Assembly (NCBI RefSeq): GCF_030296935.1
Contig: NZ_AP028032.1
Span: 3,038,001 to 3,102,000 of the forward strand
Origin: Coprobacter fastidiosus
Lineage (GTDB): Bacteria > Bacteroidota > Bacteroidia > Bacteroidales > Coprobacteraceae
DNA: 64,000 nucleotides
Reading direction: 5' to 3'
Below the pieces are notes generated by a model. The model was not told the DNA's origin. It did not search any database and was given only the letters and a program-made list of their open reading frames with translations. The position numbers and the translations under genes were made by a program. Positions 52,257 through 60,821 of the stretch are shown one piece after another. Within the stretch, counting starts at the first letter, position 1. Every line of letters starts with the position of its first letter.

Positions 52257-54704
52257 ATGAAAGATTTACGACTCACGTTTTTTTTAAGTTTATTATTTTG
52301 TTTAGGTAATTTACGACTTTCGGCACAGGAGGCACAATCGCTGCCATTGAATATTACAAGTAATGATCAGCTTTTTTCCCGCTCTGAAAGTGGTACGGCT
52401 AAAGCATCTGTCTCGGGAACGAATCAGATTTCTTTTATAAAGGATGGTTCAAAAACGGGAGAGTCTTCGGCTGTTATTTGGATCGGTGATGTTCCCGGAC
52501 GTTTGAAAATGACTGTGGGTAAAAATGGTTCTGTTTGCACAAGCCATACAAACTCACTGACAGTATATGCCTCGAGCGATAATATTTCTTATCGGCAGTT
52601 GGGTAGTTTTAATCATGAAAGCGGTACTGTGGATTTTGACCAACCATTGAATAAAGATGATCGTTACATACGTTTCTACTATGATGTGACTGCATCGGGT
52701 TGGTTTGGATTAAATTACTGTGCTCATGGCTGGATACCGACTATTACGATTACAGAGCCTATATCTTTCCCTTCTTCAGTGGTGACGGATACGATTACTG
52801 GAGGTGTATCGTTTACCGGAAAATTTACAGTGAATTACTCCAACCCTTCGGGTGATTTAATATTGATTTCTTCTGATCCGAATATTGTTCTTCAGACCAC
52901 TCGAATTAATGGAGTTTCTGGGCAAGAAGGTAGTCAAGAAATATCATATATATACAATCCTTCGGTAACTGGAGCAAAACATGCGGATATTACGGTGACA
53001 GATGAGGGAAATAATACGTATTCGAAAGTATTGGGATTGGACATTGTCACCGTTCTTCCTGAAGCTCCTTCTGTGGAAGCAGCTGATAATATTGATTTGA
53101 CTTCGTTTCGAGTAGCATGGCAACCGGTAACAAATGCTTCTTCATATTTGTTGACGGTAACGGATGCCGATGGTGATATAGTAGGGGAGTATAATGATTT
53201 TGTTGTTACTGAGGCGACATCGGTCGACATTACAGGGTTAGTACCCGGTACATTATATAAATATTCGGTGAAAACAAAAATTGAAGATTTTGTATCTGAG
53301 GCTTCTTTGGTAAAAGAAGTAACGACATTGAAACCTGTGATTGCTCCCCTTGTTATAGAGACTTTTGAATCGGTTGCAGGTATATCGTCATTGCAAACCT
53401 TAACAGTTGGTGCGACCGATTTGTATGGTGATATTTCAGTGGTTATATCGGGAGATGACGCTGCATTATTTACTTTGGGAGAGGGAGAAGAAACTATTGG
53501 TAAGGATGCTGATTCTAAGCAGTTACATATAACTTATACACCGGTGAAGCCGGGAACTCATACGGCTAAGTTAACTTTAGTGTCGGAGTATGCCGAGCCG
53601 GTAACAGTGGTGTTGAACGGTACGGCGACATTGCCTGCCCCTACAGGATTGATTACAACGCAAGTTACACCTGACGGTTTTTTCGCTAATTGGGATGCTG
53701 TTATGGGTGCTACTGTGTATGAACTTACTGTTGTGACTGTAGAAGGAAAACCTGTTGACGGATATGTTGCTAAAGAAGTGGATGCTGGTACAGTTTGTCA
53801 AATAACCGGTTTGAGTCCTGCTACGGCGTATATTTTTAAGATAGTAGCCAAGTATGGAGAGCTTGTTTCGCCGGAAGCTGTTTCGGAAATGATAACAACA
53901 TCTGTAGTTCCGGTTATTGAGACGCCTGTTATTCCAAAATTTACAACAGAAGTTTCTGTCGTTGCTGAACAGCAAATAACGATTTCAGCTACAGATCTAT
54001 ATGATGATATTACAGTTTCTATAACGGGTGCGGATGCTGATAAGTTCGATACAGATGTGCTAATTTTGGATAAGTCGGGTCTTATGCAAATTACGATAAC
54101 TTATGAGTCTGAAGAGGTAGGAGAGCATGAGGCGGTTCTTTCGTTGACTTCGGATTATGCCCAGTCGGTGAATGTAGCATTGAACGGGACATCTTCGCTG
54201 GCAAAACCTGTTATTGCTGTCGGTGATGTGTGTGAAGGTAAAATTCCAGTAAGTTGGAATGTCGTTGCCGGAGCTGCTGAGTATCACGTAACTTTATATA
54301 AAGGAGATGTTCTGGTGGATGGGTATGATGATATTGTGACGGATGAAACGAATTTTACGTTTATGGATTTGACCGGTTCTACTCAATATTTTGTAGTTAT
54401 AACCGCCACTTCAGGAGATTATTTTACAGCTTCGGAAAAGATTGCTGTAATGACGCTTCCGACCGGATTAAGTACAGCTTCAGCCGAGGTCGTGACCGTA
54501 TATCCTAATCCGGTTGTTTCAAATATCTGTATTAAGGGTATAGTAGCCAAAGAAGCAAAAATATATTCGGTGAACGGACAACTTCTCATGTCTGTCTTCC
54601 CTGTAGATAATAAAATAGATGTTTCGTCTCTTGTTCAAGGTGTATATTCGATTTTGATTAAGTCAGATACAGATATTGTCCGCTTACAATTTATCAAAAA
54701 ATGA
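52257..54704 (+). CDS. Type IX-secreted surface protein with fibronectin-III modules
   Basis: An 815-residue exported protein. Signal peptide FFLSLLFCLGNLRLSAQ. Three FN3-like modules (SVEAADNIDLTSFRVAWQPV..., LITTQVTPDGFFANWDAV..., and VGDVCEGKIPVSWNVV...) alternate with two beta-sandwich modules marked by VGATDLYGDISVVISGDD and SATDLYDDITVSITGAD. The final 75 residues (VYPNPVVSNICIKGIVAKEAKIYSVNGQLL... to LQFIKK) are a type A C-terminal sorting signal of the type IX secretion system. It is probably a cell-surface binding protein; the ligand is unknown. It is monocistronic with a large hairpin behind it. Confidence 0.85.
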   Translation: MKDLRLTFFLSLLFCLGNLRLSAQEAQSLPLNITSNDQLFSRSESGTAKASVSGTNQISFIKDGSKTGESSAVIWIGDVPGRLKMTVGKNGSVCTSHTNSLTVYASSDNISYRQLGSFNHESGTVDFDQPLNKDDRYIRFYYDVTASGWFGLNYCAHGWIPTITITEPISFPSSVVTDTITGGVSFTGKFTVNYSNPSGDLILISSDPNIVLQTTRINGVSGQEGSQEISYIYNPSVTGAKHADITVTDEGNNTYSKVLGLDIVTVLPEAPSVEAADNIDLTSFRVAWQPVTNASSYLLTVTDADGDIVGEYNDFVVTEATSVDITGLVPGTLYKYSVKTKIEDFVSEASLVKEVTTLKPVIAPLVIETFESVAGISSLQTLTVGATDLYGDISVVISGDDAALFTLGEGEETIGKDADSKQLHITYTPVKPGTHTAKLTLVSEYAEPVTVVLNGTATLPAPTGLITTQVTPDGFFANWDAVMGATVYELTVVTVEGKPVDGYVAKEVDAGTVCQITGLSPATAYIFKIVAKYGELVSPEAVSEMITTSVVPVIETPVIPKFTTEVSVVAEQQITISATDLYDDITVSITGADADKFDTDVLILDKSGLMQITITYESEEVGEHEAVLSLTSDYAQSVNVALNGTSSLAKPVIAVGDVCEGKIPVSWNVVAGAAEYHVTLYKGDVLVDGYDDIVTDETNFTFMDLTGSTQYFVVITATSGDYFTASEKIAVMTLPTGLSTASAEVVTVYPNPVVSNICIKGIVAKEAKIYSVNGQLLMSVFPVDNKIDVSSLVQGVYSILIKSDTDIVRLQFIKK

Positions 54705-54729
54705 TTTTTAATTGATTTTATATGAGTAA

Positions 54730-54777
54730 TGAAATGGACACCGAAAGTTTTTTATCCAACTTTCAGTGTCCATTTCA
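54730..54777 (+). terminator. Hairpin after the surface protein gene
   Basis: A 20-bp stem TGAAATGGACACCGAAAGTT with its complement (one G-T) and an 8-base loop. It has no T tract, so it may protect RNA ends or act from both sides. Confidence 0.6.
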
Positions 54778-54838
54778 AAAACAGAAAGCATTCTCAAAAA
54801 ATATTAAACTCGATCCGTGCAAAATTTAGACAGGCTTT
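54778..54838 (+). repeat. Repeat element copy I (right half)
   Basis: AAAACAGAAAGCATTCTCAA...GCAAAATTTAGACAGGCTTT matches the right half of copies B and D. Its end overlaps the stop codon of corA. Confidence 0.65.
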
Positions 54839-55913
54839 AATACCAGTGTTGTTTTTTTATGTACCACCACACTCCAATAACGATAATCCCCATTAATCCC
54901 CATGCCATTAGGTATCCATATTGCCATTCCAGTTCCGGCATTGACTTAAAGTTCATACCCCAAACGCCCACAACAAAAGTTAAAGGGATAAATATCGTTG
55001 TGACTACAGTCAGCCGTTTCATGATTTCATTCATTTTTAAATCATTGTTCGAGAAATATAGATCCAGTAAAGAAGCCTGAGTTTCTCTACATATTTCTAT
55101 AGATTGTATAATGAATAACATCCGGTCTTCAAGATCATTAAAATATATCATGTCTTCGTCACAAATGAGTTTGTTCTCATTGTGTATCAGTTTATTAAAA
55201 TCATCTTTTAAGGGGAGTATAGATTTTTTCAGTTGTAGGTAATCTCTTCGGTTCGCCTGTATTCGGTTGCCGAAATCATCACGAGGGTTTCCTGTAATGA
55301 TTTCGTCTTCCATTGTGCCCAAAACATCTTCGAGGGTTGCAATAATGTCTAAATAATTGCTGAATACGTTATTTATCAATAAACAAAATAGGTAGTCTGT
55401 CGGGCGGTTGCGTACACGGGCAGTATTTTGAGTGATAGCTTTTTCTATATTATCGAAGAGCGGAAGATCTGATTCCTGAAAAGAAAATACGTATTCTTTA
55501 CCCATAATTATACAAATATGTTCTTGCTGCAATTCTTTGTTTTCAGAGTAATAGAATGTATTTAGGATAAGGAATGTTTTATCTTCATAGGTCTCGATCT
55601 TCGCAATGTGTTGGCTGGTAAGTATATCTTGTATATCCGTAAAATGTAGCCCTAATGTTTTGCCTATGAGTGCAACAGTATGAGTGTCGGACAATCCGGA
55701 AATATGTATCCAATTCTTTTTACCGTTTTGGATGAGAGCCGGTAACTTTTCCGGAGATGTGAAAGAATGTTGGATATAATTATCGGCATCATATTGTGTA
55801 AGATAAATGTGCATTTCTCCTTTGCGATCTCCGGTATATATATATTCGTCTGTCAGCAGATTGTTTTTTATGTGCCGGTGTTTTTTCCGAAGGTTTGAGG
55901 CTTGTTTGTGCAT
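54837..55913 (-). CDS. corA: Magnesium/cobalt transporter CorA
   Basis: A pentameric Mg2+/Co2+ channel. From the ATG at 55913 (MHKQASNLRKKHRH) the protein has 358 residues; a TTG at 55955 lies upstream of the likely promoter. The large cytoplasmic domain has TLEDVLGTMEDEIITGNP and the long stalk helix. Two C-terminal transmembrane helices flank the hallmark VGVWGMNFKSMPELEWQYGY (GMN). The tail is IKKQHWY. The stop codon touches a repeat element end, so the 3' untranslated part has been replaced by an insertion. Confidence 0.95.
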   Translation of the reverse strand: MHKQASNLRKKHRHIKNNLLTDEYIYTGDRKGEMHIYLTQYDADNYIQHSFTSPEKLPALIQNGKKNWIHISGLSDTHTVALIGKTLGLHFTDIQDILTSQHIAKIETYEDKTFLILNTFYYSENKELQQEHICIIMGKEYVFSFQESDLPLFDNIEKAITQNTARVRNRPTDYLFCLLINNVFSNYLDIIATLEDVLGTMEDEIITGNPRDDFGNRIQANRRDYLQLKKSILPLKDDFNKLIHNENKLICDEDMIYFNDLEDRMLFIIQSIEICRETQASLLDLYFSNNDLKMNEIMKRLTVVTTIFIPLTFVVGVWGMNFKSMPELEWQYGYLMAWGLMGIIVIGVWWYIKKQHWY

Positions 55914-55939
55914 GATTTCCTTTTTATGAGTCTTGTCTA

Positions 55940-55947
55940 CAAAGTTA
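55940..55947 (-). promoter_or_regulatory. Candidate -7 box of corA
   Basis: TAACTTTG on the minus strand, 26 bases before the ATG at 55913; it rules out the TTG at 55955 if it is used. No clear -33 box. Confidence 0.45.
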
Positions 55948-56059
55948 ATAAACAAAAAGATAAAAAGATAGATATTTTCGTCACTTTATAATAAGAATAT
56001 GTTGGATAGCCGATTTTTATTCCCCACTAAAAGCTTTATCGAAAAACAAAAATATAAGG

Positions 56060-58876
56060 TTAATACCATTTTAAGCGATCATAAGAGTTTCCGCTCTTAT
56101 CCCATTTTAAATCACTTAATAATGAAGACTTCACGCTGATATGGAAATTATAGGATTTGTAAGGACCCACCGGAATAAAGTTTGCACTCATAGTCCAGCA
56201 GTGCATATCACGGGTAATGCCACAGTTCATATATGCTATTTTTTTTGCGTCGAAGTCATAACTTGCCGAGAAATTGAATGACCAATTCTTTGTGGGTTGA
56301 ATGCGTCCTGAAAAGCTGAGATTTTGTGTGATCTTTCCGTTATATTCCATTTTCTTTTTATTGAAAGTGCCATATCCGTAATTGATCGAATAGTTAACCG
56401 ATAGGCTCCAGGGAACATTCCATACCATATATCCGTCTTTCATTTCTAATCCGGAGTCTTCTGTTTTTTCTTGACTTTCGTTTTCTCTGTTTTCAGTGTT
56501 TTCTGTATTATTATCAATCGGAGTTTCGTTAGTCGAAGTTTCTGTCTCTTTAGTATTGTTTTTCGATTTTTTCTTAAATGTATCGTTACTGAATGTATAA
56601 GAGAAAGAAGTTCCTGTACTTGATAGTCTGCCTAATCCTTTTCCAGCTTTCCATCGTGGAATATTTACACGTACAGGATTGCCGTATTCATTCAGTTGAT
56701 AAGTATAAGTATCAAAAACGGCAGAAGCTTGCAGATTGAAATTTTTAGTTAGTTTGATTAATATCGAAGTATTGATATTACTCCAATTCATAGAGTCGGC
56801 AGCCATGTTATAGCTGATCCCTGCGGTGAGATTTTCGATAAGACTGATTTTTCGCACTCCGGTTGTATCCCGATCTGAGTTGACTTTCATTTCCAAATTA
56901 TTGGAAACATTGAAAGATACTGTACCCTGTTTTCCTTGAGGCGCAGTTCCGAATATACCGTGAGAGAATGGAGAATATTTTACATCTACCCGTTTCCCGT
57001 TCTCAATTTTTGAATATGTTTGCCAGAATCCGTATCGGGAACTACCGAAATCAGGTGCGGCACTAAAACTGACACTGGGAGTGAATACGTGCCGGATCAT
57101 TTGTATTTTTTTCCCTCCGAAAAAGGGTAGAGGTCGGTAGAATCCATATAACTTAGTTTGGGCACTGACGCTGAAACTATAGTTAAAAACGTTATAAAAA
57201 CCGTATGTAGTGTCTCTTACAACGGCTGCGGACTGGGGATCCCATTGTTGCATGATGCGGTTGGTGTACATTCGGTCGGTGAAGTTGAACGACGGAGATA
57301 TATTGAGATATTTAAATAAGCTGAATGTTGCCGATACGGGAATCGTGTGTTGCATGCCGTTGCGCCAGTCTTTAATCAAGCTTGACTTGAAAAACAGATT
57401 TTGTTTTGTTTCTATAGAGTTTCGGAATAGACCGGTGTAATTTAAACTGATTTTCTCATACCATTTTTCTTTGCCTACCGGATTTTTTCGTTTGAACGGA
57501 TATACCCGACTCATATTGAGGGTAAAGTCCGGAAATGATACGTTCAAAGTGGAATCTTTACTTCGTTGTGTGATGTTGGCTGTTGCCGATATACTAAAAG
57601 GGGTATTCGGAAAATTATAGGTCATGTTCACTGTCGAACTTTTGGTGTTTTCCGTAAAAGAAGTTGCGTTATAATAGCTGTTCAGATTGTTTCGGTCATA
57701 TCCACTTGTCGTAAAATTGACACTGGCAGAGAAACTCATATTCGGATTTGCTTTTGCATCTTGGGAGTGTGACCATATTAATCGGAAATTTGTCTGTTTT
57801 TGATAATCGGGCATTCCTTTGTCTCCGAGTATAGTCACCAGGTATCCCATATTGAAATTCCCAGAAAACTTATATCTTTTCACGTAGTTAGACATGGCAT
57901 TCAATCCCCACGACCCTTTTGTATAAATTTCACCTGTGAGAGCTAAATCGATATAATCGTTGATCGCAAAGTAATAACCGCCGTCTCTTAAATAAAATCC
58001 GCGAGCCATTTCATCCCCGAATGTCGGCATAATGATTCCTGATGAATATTTTTCTGTGAAAGGGAAAAAGCCGAAAGGAATTGCTAACGGAAGAGGTACT
58101 CCTGCCAGAACCAAGTAGGCAGGACCTGTAACGATATTTTTCTTCGGACGCATTTTAGCCTTGGTCAGTTGGAGATAAAAGTGCGGACATTCATGGTCAT
58201 CGCATGTCGTATATTTCCCGTCTTTCAAGTAAAAATCCCCTTCTTTGTTCTTTTTCGTACTACCTCCTGTCAGGTAACCTTCTCCTTGTTGGGTAATGAT
58301 ATTGGTGATATATCCTTTTTGACTTTTAAAATTGTATTTCATTGTAGCAGATTCATATTCTCCGCTTTTATCTTTAAATATGGGATTCCCTACAATTTCG
58401 CCGGCGGTATCGGGACGTCCGATCGCGAACACCGTACTACTGTCCATATTCATTCGTATCTCGTCTGCATCGAGTTCTATATCTTGATAAGTAACAACCC
58501 CTTGTCCATACATATAAGCTTGATTGTTACTTAAAAATACGATAGAGTCGTTTGCCGTATATTTTACCACATCTTCCAGTGGTGATTTTTTGGGAGGAGG
58601 AGCTTGTACCGTATCGGTCATGACAGAGTCAACAAGAATAGAATCGACACTCTTCAATAATGAGTCGGGACGGATAAGAATAGAATCGGGTAAAGCGGGA
58701 AATGTATCGGAAATAGATTTTATTTTGTCGCTGTCTGCTGGTGTAACAGTGTCGGCAAAAGCGGGATTCGCTTGCCGTATATGGCTTTTCCTTTTAGGCT
58801 GGGCACTGAGATTGACCAGCAGTAAGGAGCAAAACAGGGTAAGGACTATTATATGAATCTTATTTCTCGATGACAT
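56060..58876 (-). CDS. LPS-assembly protein LptD-like outer-membrane protein
   Basis: A 938-residue exported protein (signal: IIVLTLFCSLLLVNLSAQ). After a Pro/Ser/Asp-rich linker (residues 30-100) comes the OstA-like N-terminal domain (YTANDSIVFLSNNQAYMYGQGVVTYQDIELDADEIRMNMDSSTVFAIGRPDTAGEIVGNPIF), then KGYITNIITQQGEGYLTGGSTKKN with a conserved cysteine pair in YTTCDDHECPHFYLQLTKAKMRP. The rest is a very large beta-barrel with many aromatic-alternating strands. It places lipopolysaccharide in the outer leaflet. It is the usual Bacteroidota form, longer than the E. coli LptD. No LptE is next to it. An Asn/Glu/Thr-rich insert is near residues 770-810. Confidence 0.9.
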   Translation of the reverse strand: MSSRNKIHIIVLTLFCSLLLVNLSAQPKRKSHIRQANPAFADTVTPADSDKIKSISDTFPALPDSILIRPDSLLKSVDSILVDSVMTDTVQAPPPKKSPLEDVVKYTANDSIVFLSNNQAYMYGQGVVTYQDIELDADEIRMNMDSSTVFAIGRPDTAGEIVGNPIFKDKSGEYESATMKYNFKSQKGYITNIITQQGEGYLTGGSTKKNKEGDFYLKDGKYTTCDDHECPHFYLQLTKAKMRPKKNIVTGPAYLVLAGVPLPLAIPFGFFPFTEKYSSGIIMPTFGDEMARGFYLRDGGYYFAINDYIDLALTGEIYTKGSWGLNAMSNYVKRYKFSGNFNMGYLVTILGDKGMPDYQKQTNFRLIWSHSQDAKANPNMSFSASVNFTTSGYDRNNLNSYYNATSFTENTKSSTVNMTYNFPNTPFSISATANITQRSKDSTLNVSFPDFTLNMSRVYPFKRKNPVGKEKWYEKISLNYTGLFRNSIETKQNLFFKSSLIKDWRNGMQHTIPVSATFSLFKYLNISPSFNFTDRMYTNRIMQQWDPQSAAVVRDTTYGFYNVFNYSFSVSAQTKLYGFYRPLPFFGGKKIQMIRHVFTPSVSFSAAPDFGSSRYGFWQTYSKIENGKRVDVKYSPFSHGIFGTAPQGKQGTVSFNVSNNLEMKVNSDRDTTGVRKISLIENLTAGISYNMAADSMNWSNINTSILIKLTKNFNLQASAVFDTYTYQLNEYGNPVRVNIPRWKAGKGLGRLSSTGTSFSYTFSNDTFKKKSKNNTKETETSTNETPIDNNTENTENRENESQEKTEDSGLEMKDGYMVWNVPWSLSVNYSINYGYGTFNKKKMEYNGKITQNLSFSGRIQPTKNWSFNFSASYDFDAKKIAYMNCGITRDMHCWTMSANFIPVGPYKSYNFHISVKSSLLSDLKWDKSGNSYDRLKWY

Positions 58877-58902
58877 TCACAAACCAATAGGTTATTGAGG
58901 TG

Positions 58903-58910
58903 CAAAAATA
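58903..58910 (-). promoter_or_regulatory. Candidate -7 box of the lptD-like gene
   Basis: TATTTTTG on the minus strand, 26 bases before the ATG, fitting TAnnTTTG. No clear -33 box. Confidence 0.4.
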
Positions 58911-58957
58911 CACAATTTACCCTAACATATCAGGTATTGAAGCCTATTTAATATATT

Positions 58958-59497
58958 TTAGAGGAGGAAAAGGTGATACCACCTCTCAAAACGGGCGACG
59001 GAAGCCTCTCCGTATTTACTCATACTTTTTCGTATTTGTTCTATACTTTTTTCTTTTAAAGGGTTTGATTTGGAGTAGAATTTGTCGGCAAAGCAGATCA
59101 TTTGCTCTTCTATGCTTATCGGAAGCATATCTCGGTGAGGAATAGGAAGGTTTTGATTAATAATGTCTTCTAAAGAAAGTCCTGCTCCTGTGTGGCGTTC
59201 GCTGACTAAAGCATGACGAGGAAAACCTTCTTTTTTCAAGAGCTCGCTGCCTAATGTACCGTGACAGATATACGGTCGTGTGCCGTGGCATTCTATATCG
59301 GGGGCATCGGTAAGAAAGATTCCGATATCATGTAACATGGCTGCTTCGGAGATAAATTCTGTGTCTGCGTTCAATTCGGGGTGAGCATTTGCTATTTCGA
59401 GAGCCTTTTGTGTAACCAGACGACTGTGATCTACTAAAATATCATATAGTGCGGTTCCTTGTGTATAATATTTATCGATGATTGTAAAAGGATTCAT
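58958..59497 (-). CDS. HD-domain phosphohydrolase-like protein
   Basis: A 179-residue HD-superfamily protein: LVDHSRLVTQKALEIAN supplies the first His, ISEAAMLHDIGIFLTDAP the HD pair, and the later HGTLGSELLKKEGFPRHALVSERHTGAGLS more metal ligands. Such proteins hydrolyse phosphate esters of nucleotides; the substrate is not known. It precedes the lptD-like gene by 81 bases on the same strand. Confidence 0.85.
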   Translation of the reverse strand: MNPFTIIDKYYTQGTALYDILVDHSRLVTQKALEIANAHPELNADTEFISEAAMLHDIGIFLTDAPDIECHGTRPYICHGTLGSELLKKEGFPRHALVSERHTGAGLSLEDIINQNLPIPHRDMLPISIEEQMICFADKFYSKSNPLKEKSIEQIRKSMSKYGEASVARFERWYHLFLL

Positions 59498-59535
59498 TTC
59501 TATTGTATTTTGTGCAATAATACAAAAAAAATTTT

Positions 59536-59664
59536 AGAGCCAATCTAAATTTTCCAATAAGAAAATATTATCAGGTCATCTTTACGTTTTCTTCCAATCT
59601 ATTTTTCTGTTTTCACTCGAAAGGAACTCTCGAATCTGGCCTAAGTAAAATTCAGACAGGCTCT
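59536..59664 (+). repeat. Repeat element copy J (129 bp)
   Basis: AGAGCCAATCTAAATTTTCC at the left, AAAATTCAGACAGGCTCT at the right, with ATCAGGTC and CGTTTTCTTCC inside and a missing central part. Confidence 0.8.
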
Positions 59665-59746
59665 TAGAATAAAGGCTTTGTTCTTTTATCCGTATTGAAC
59701 AGAATTATAAAAATATTGATAGGGTTGAATGTTCGATTATTGGGCA

Positions 59747-60673
59747 TCAAAATATTTTGTGATATTTATGACAGTAGGGAGTTGTTCCTTTGTTTTCATA
59801 ATAGTCTTGATGATAATTTTCTGCCGGCCAGAATGTGGAGACCGGTAAAAGTCGCGTTGCGACTTTATATCCCATAATTGTGAGCTTATGTATATATTCT
59901 TCAGCGATTTCTTTTTGTTTTTGATCGGCATAGAAGATTACCGAAAGATATTGTGTACCTATATCAGGACCTTGACCATCGGTTTGGGTAAAATCGTGAG
60001 TCTCGAAAAAGAATTTTACCAGTGATTCATAACTGACAATTTCTGGATCATATTCTATTTCGACAGTTTCAAAATGTCCTGTTTTTTGAGAACAAACTTC
60101 TTTGTATGTCGGGTGTTTGCTAGATCCTCCCATAAAACCGACTGTGGTTTCTTTGACTCCTTTTAATTTTTGAAAATAGTATTCTGTCCCCCAAAAACAT
60201 CCCGATGCAAAATAGGCTTTGGATATTTGCTCTGGTTTATCGGGCTTAAATTTTAAAGAAATCGAGTTCACACAATGTCTGGTCTCTTTGGGTGTCAAAT
60301 GTTCGTTTAAGAATACATGTCCGAGATGACCTTTGCAATTGGCGCAAATAATTTCAGTTCGTTTTCCGTCGTTATCAGGTTTCCGGATAACGGCGTTAGG
60401 GATTTCGTCATCAAAAGCCGGCCAGCCGCATCCCGAATCGAATTTATCAGAAGATCGGTACAATGGAGCGTCACATTGTTTACATAGGTATATCCCTTTT
60501 TTATAGAAGTTGTTATATTCGCCGCTAAAAGGGGCTTCTGTTCCTTTTTTCAGCATGACATATTCTTCTTCTGGAGTGAGTTTATTAAGATTCATATTAT
60601 TTTGTTTTTTATGCTGTGCCCATATAGTGATAGCTAATGTAATAGCGAGTCCTGTCAGCAGAAATGTTTTCAT
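59747..60673 (-). CDS. Exported MsrB-MsrA fusion, methionine sulfoxide reductase
   Basis: A 308-residue two-domain enzyme that reduces both R and S methionine sulfoxide. A signal peptide (LLTGLAITLAITIWAQ) sends it out of the cytoplasm. MsrB comes first: LTPEEEYVMLKKGTEAPFSGEY, zinc Cys pairs at 64/67 and 110/113, GCGWPAF and the catalytic C134 in TRHCVNSISLKF. MsrA follows: YFASGCFWGTEYYFQ (C159), then GFMGGSSKHPTYKEVCSQKTGHFETVEI and the last YCHKYHKIF. The order is MsrB then MsrA, where many bacteria have MsrA first. It probably protects envelope proteins and would need reducing power from a DsbD-like route. Confidence 0.94.
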   Translation of the reverse strand: MKTFLLTGLAITLAITIWAQHKKQNNMNLNKLTPEEEYVMLKKGTEAPFSGEYNNFYKKGIYLCKQCDAPLYRSSDKFDSGCGWPAFDDEIPNAVIRKPDNDGKRTEIICANCKGHLGHVFLNEHLTPKETRHCVNSISLKFKPDKPEQISKAYFASGCFWGTEYYFQKLKGVKETTVGFMGGSSKHPTYKEVCSQKTGHFETVEIEYDPEIVSYESLVKFFFETHDFTQTDGQGPDIGTQYLSVIFYADQKQKEIAEEYIHKLTIMGYKVATRLLPVSTFWPAENYHQDYYENKGTTPYCHKYHKIF

Positions 60674-60756
60674 AATGTCATTTTTAGGAAATAGTTCCTT
60701 ATTTATAACTCTTTAAGATGTGTTTTTGTTCGATATTTCATTTTATATATAAAAAT

Positions 60757-60798
60757 AAAAACCCGGAACGAACAGCATTAAGGACATTCCGGGTTTTT
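60757..60798 (-). terminator. Intrinsic terminator of ilvE
   Basis: A perfect 12-bp stem AAAAACCCGGAA / TTCCGGGTTTTT with an 18-base loop, 24 bases past the ilvE stop. On the minus strand TTTTTATTTTT follows. Confidence 0.88.
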
Positions 60799-60821
60799 GT
60801 ATTATTTAATTAATCTGAATA

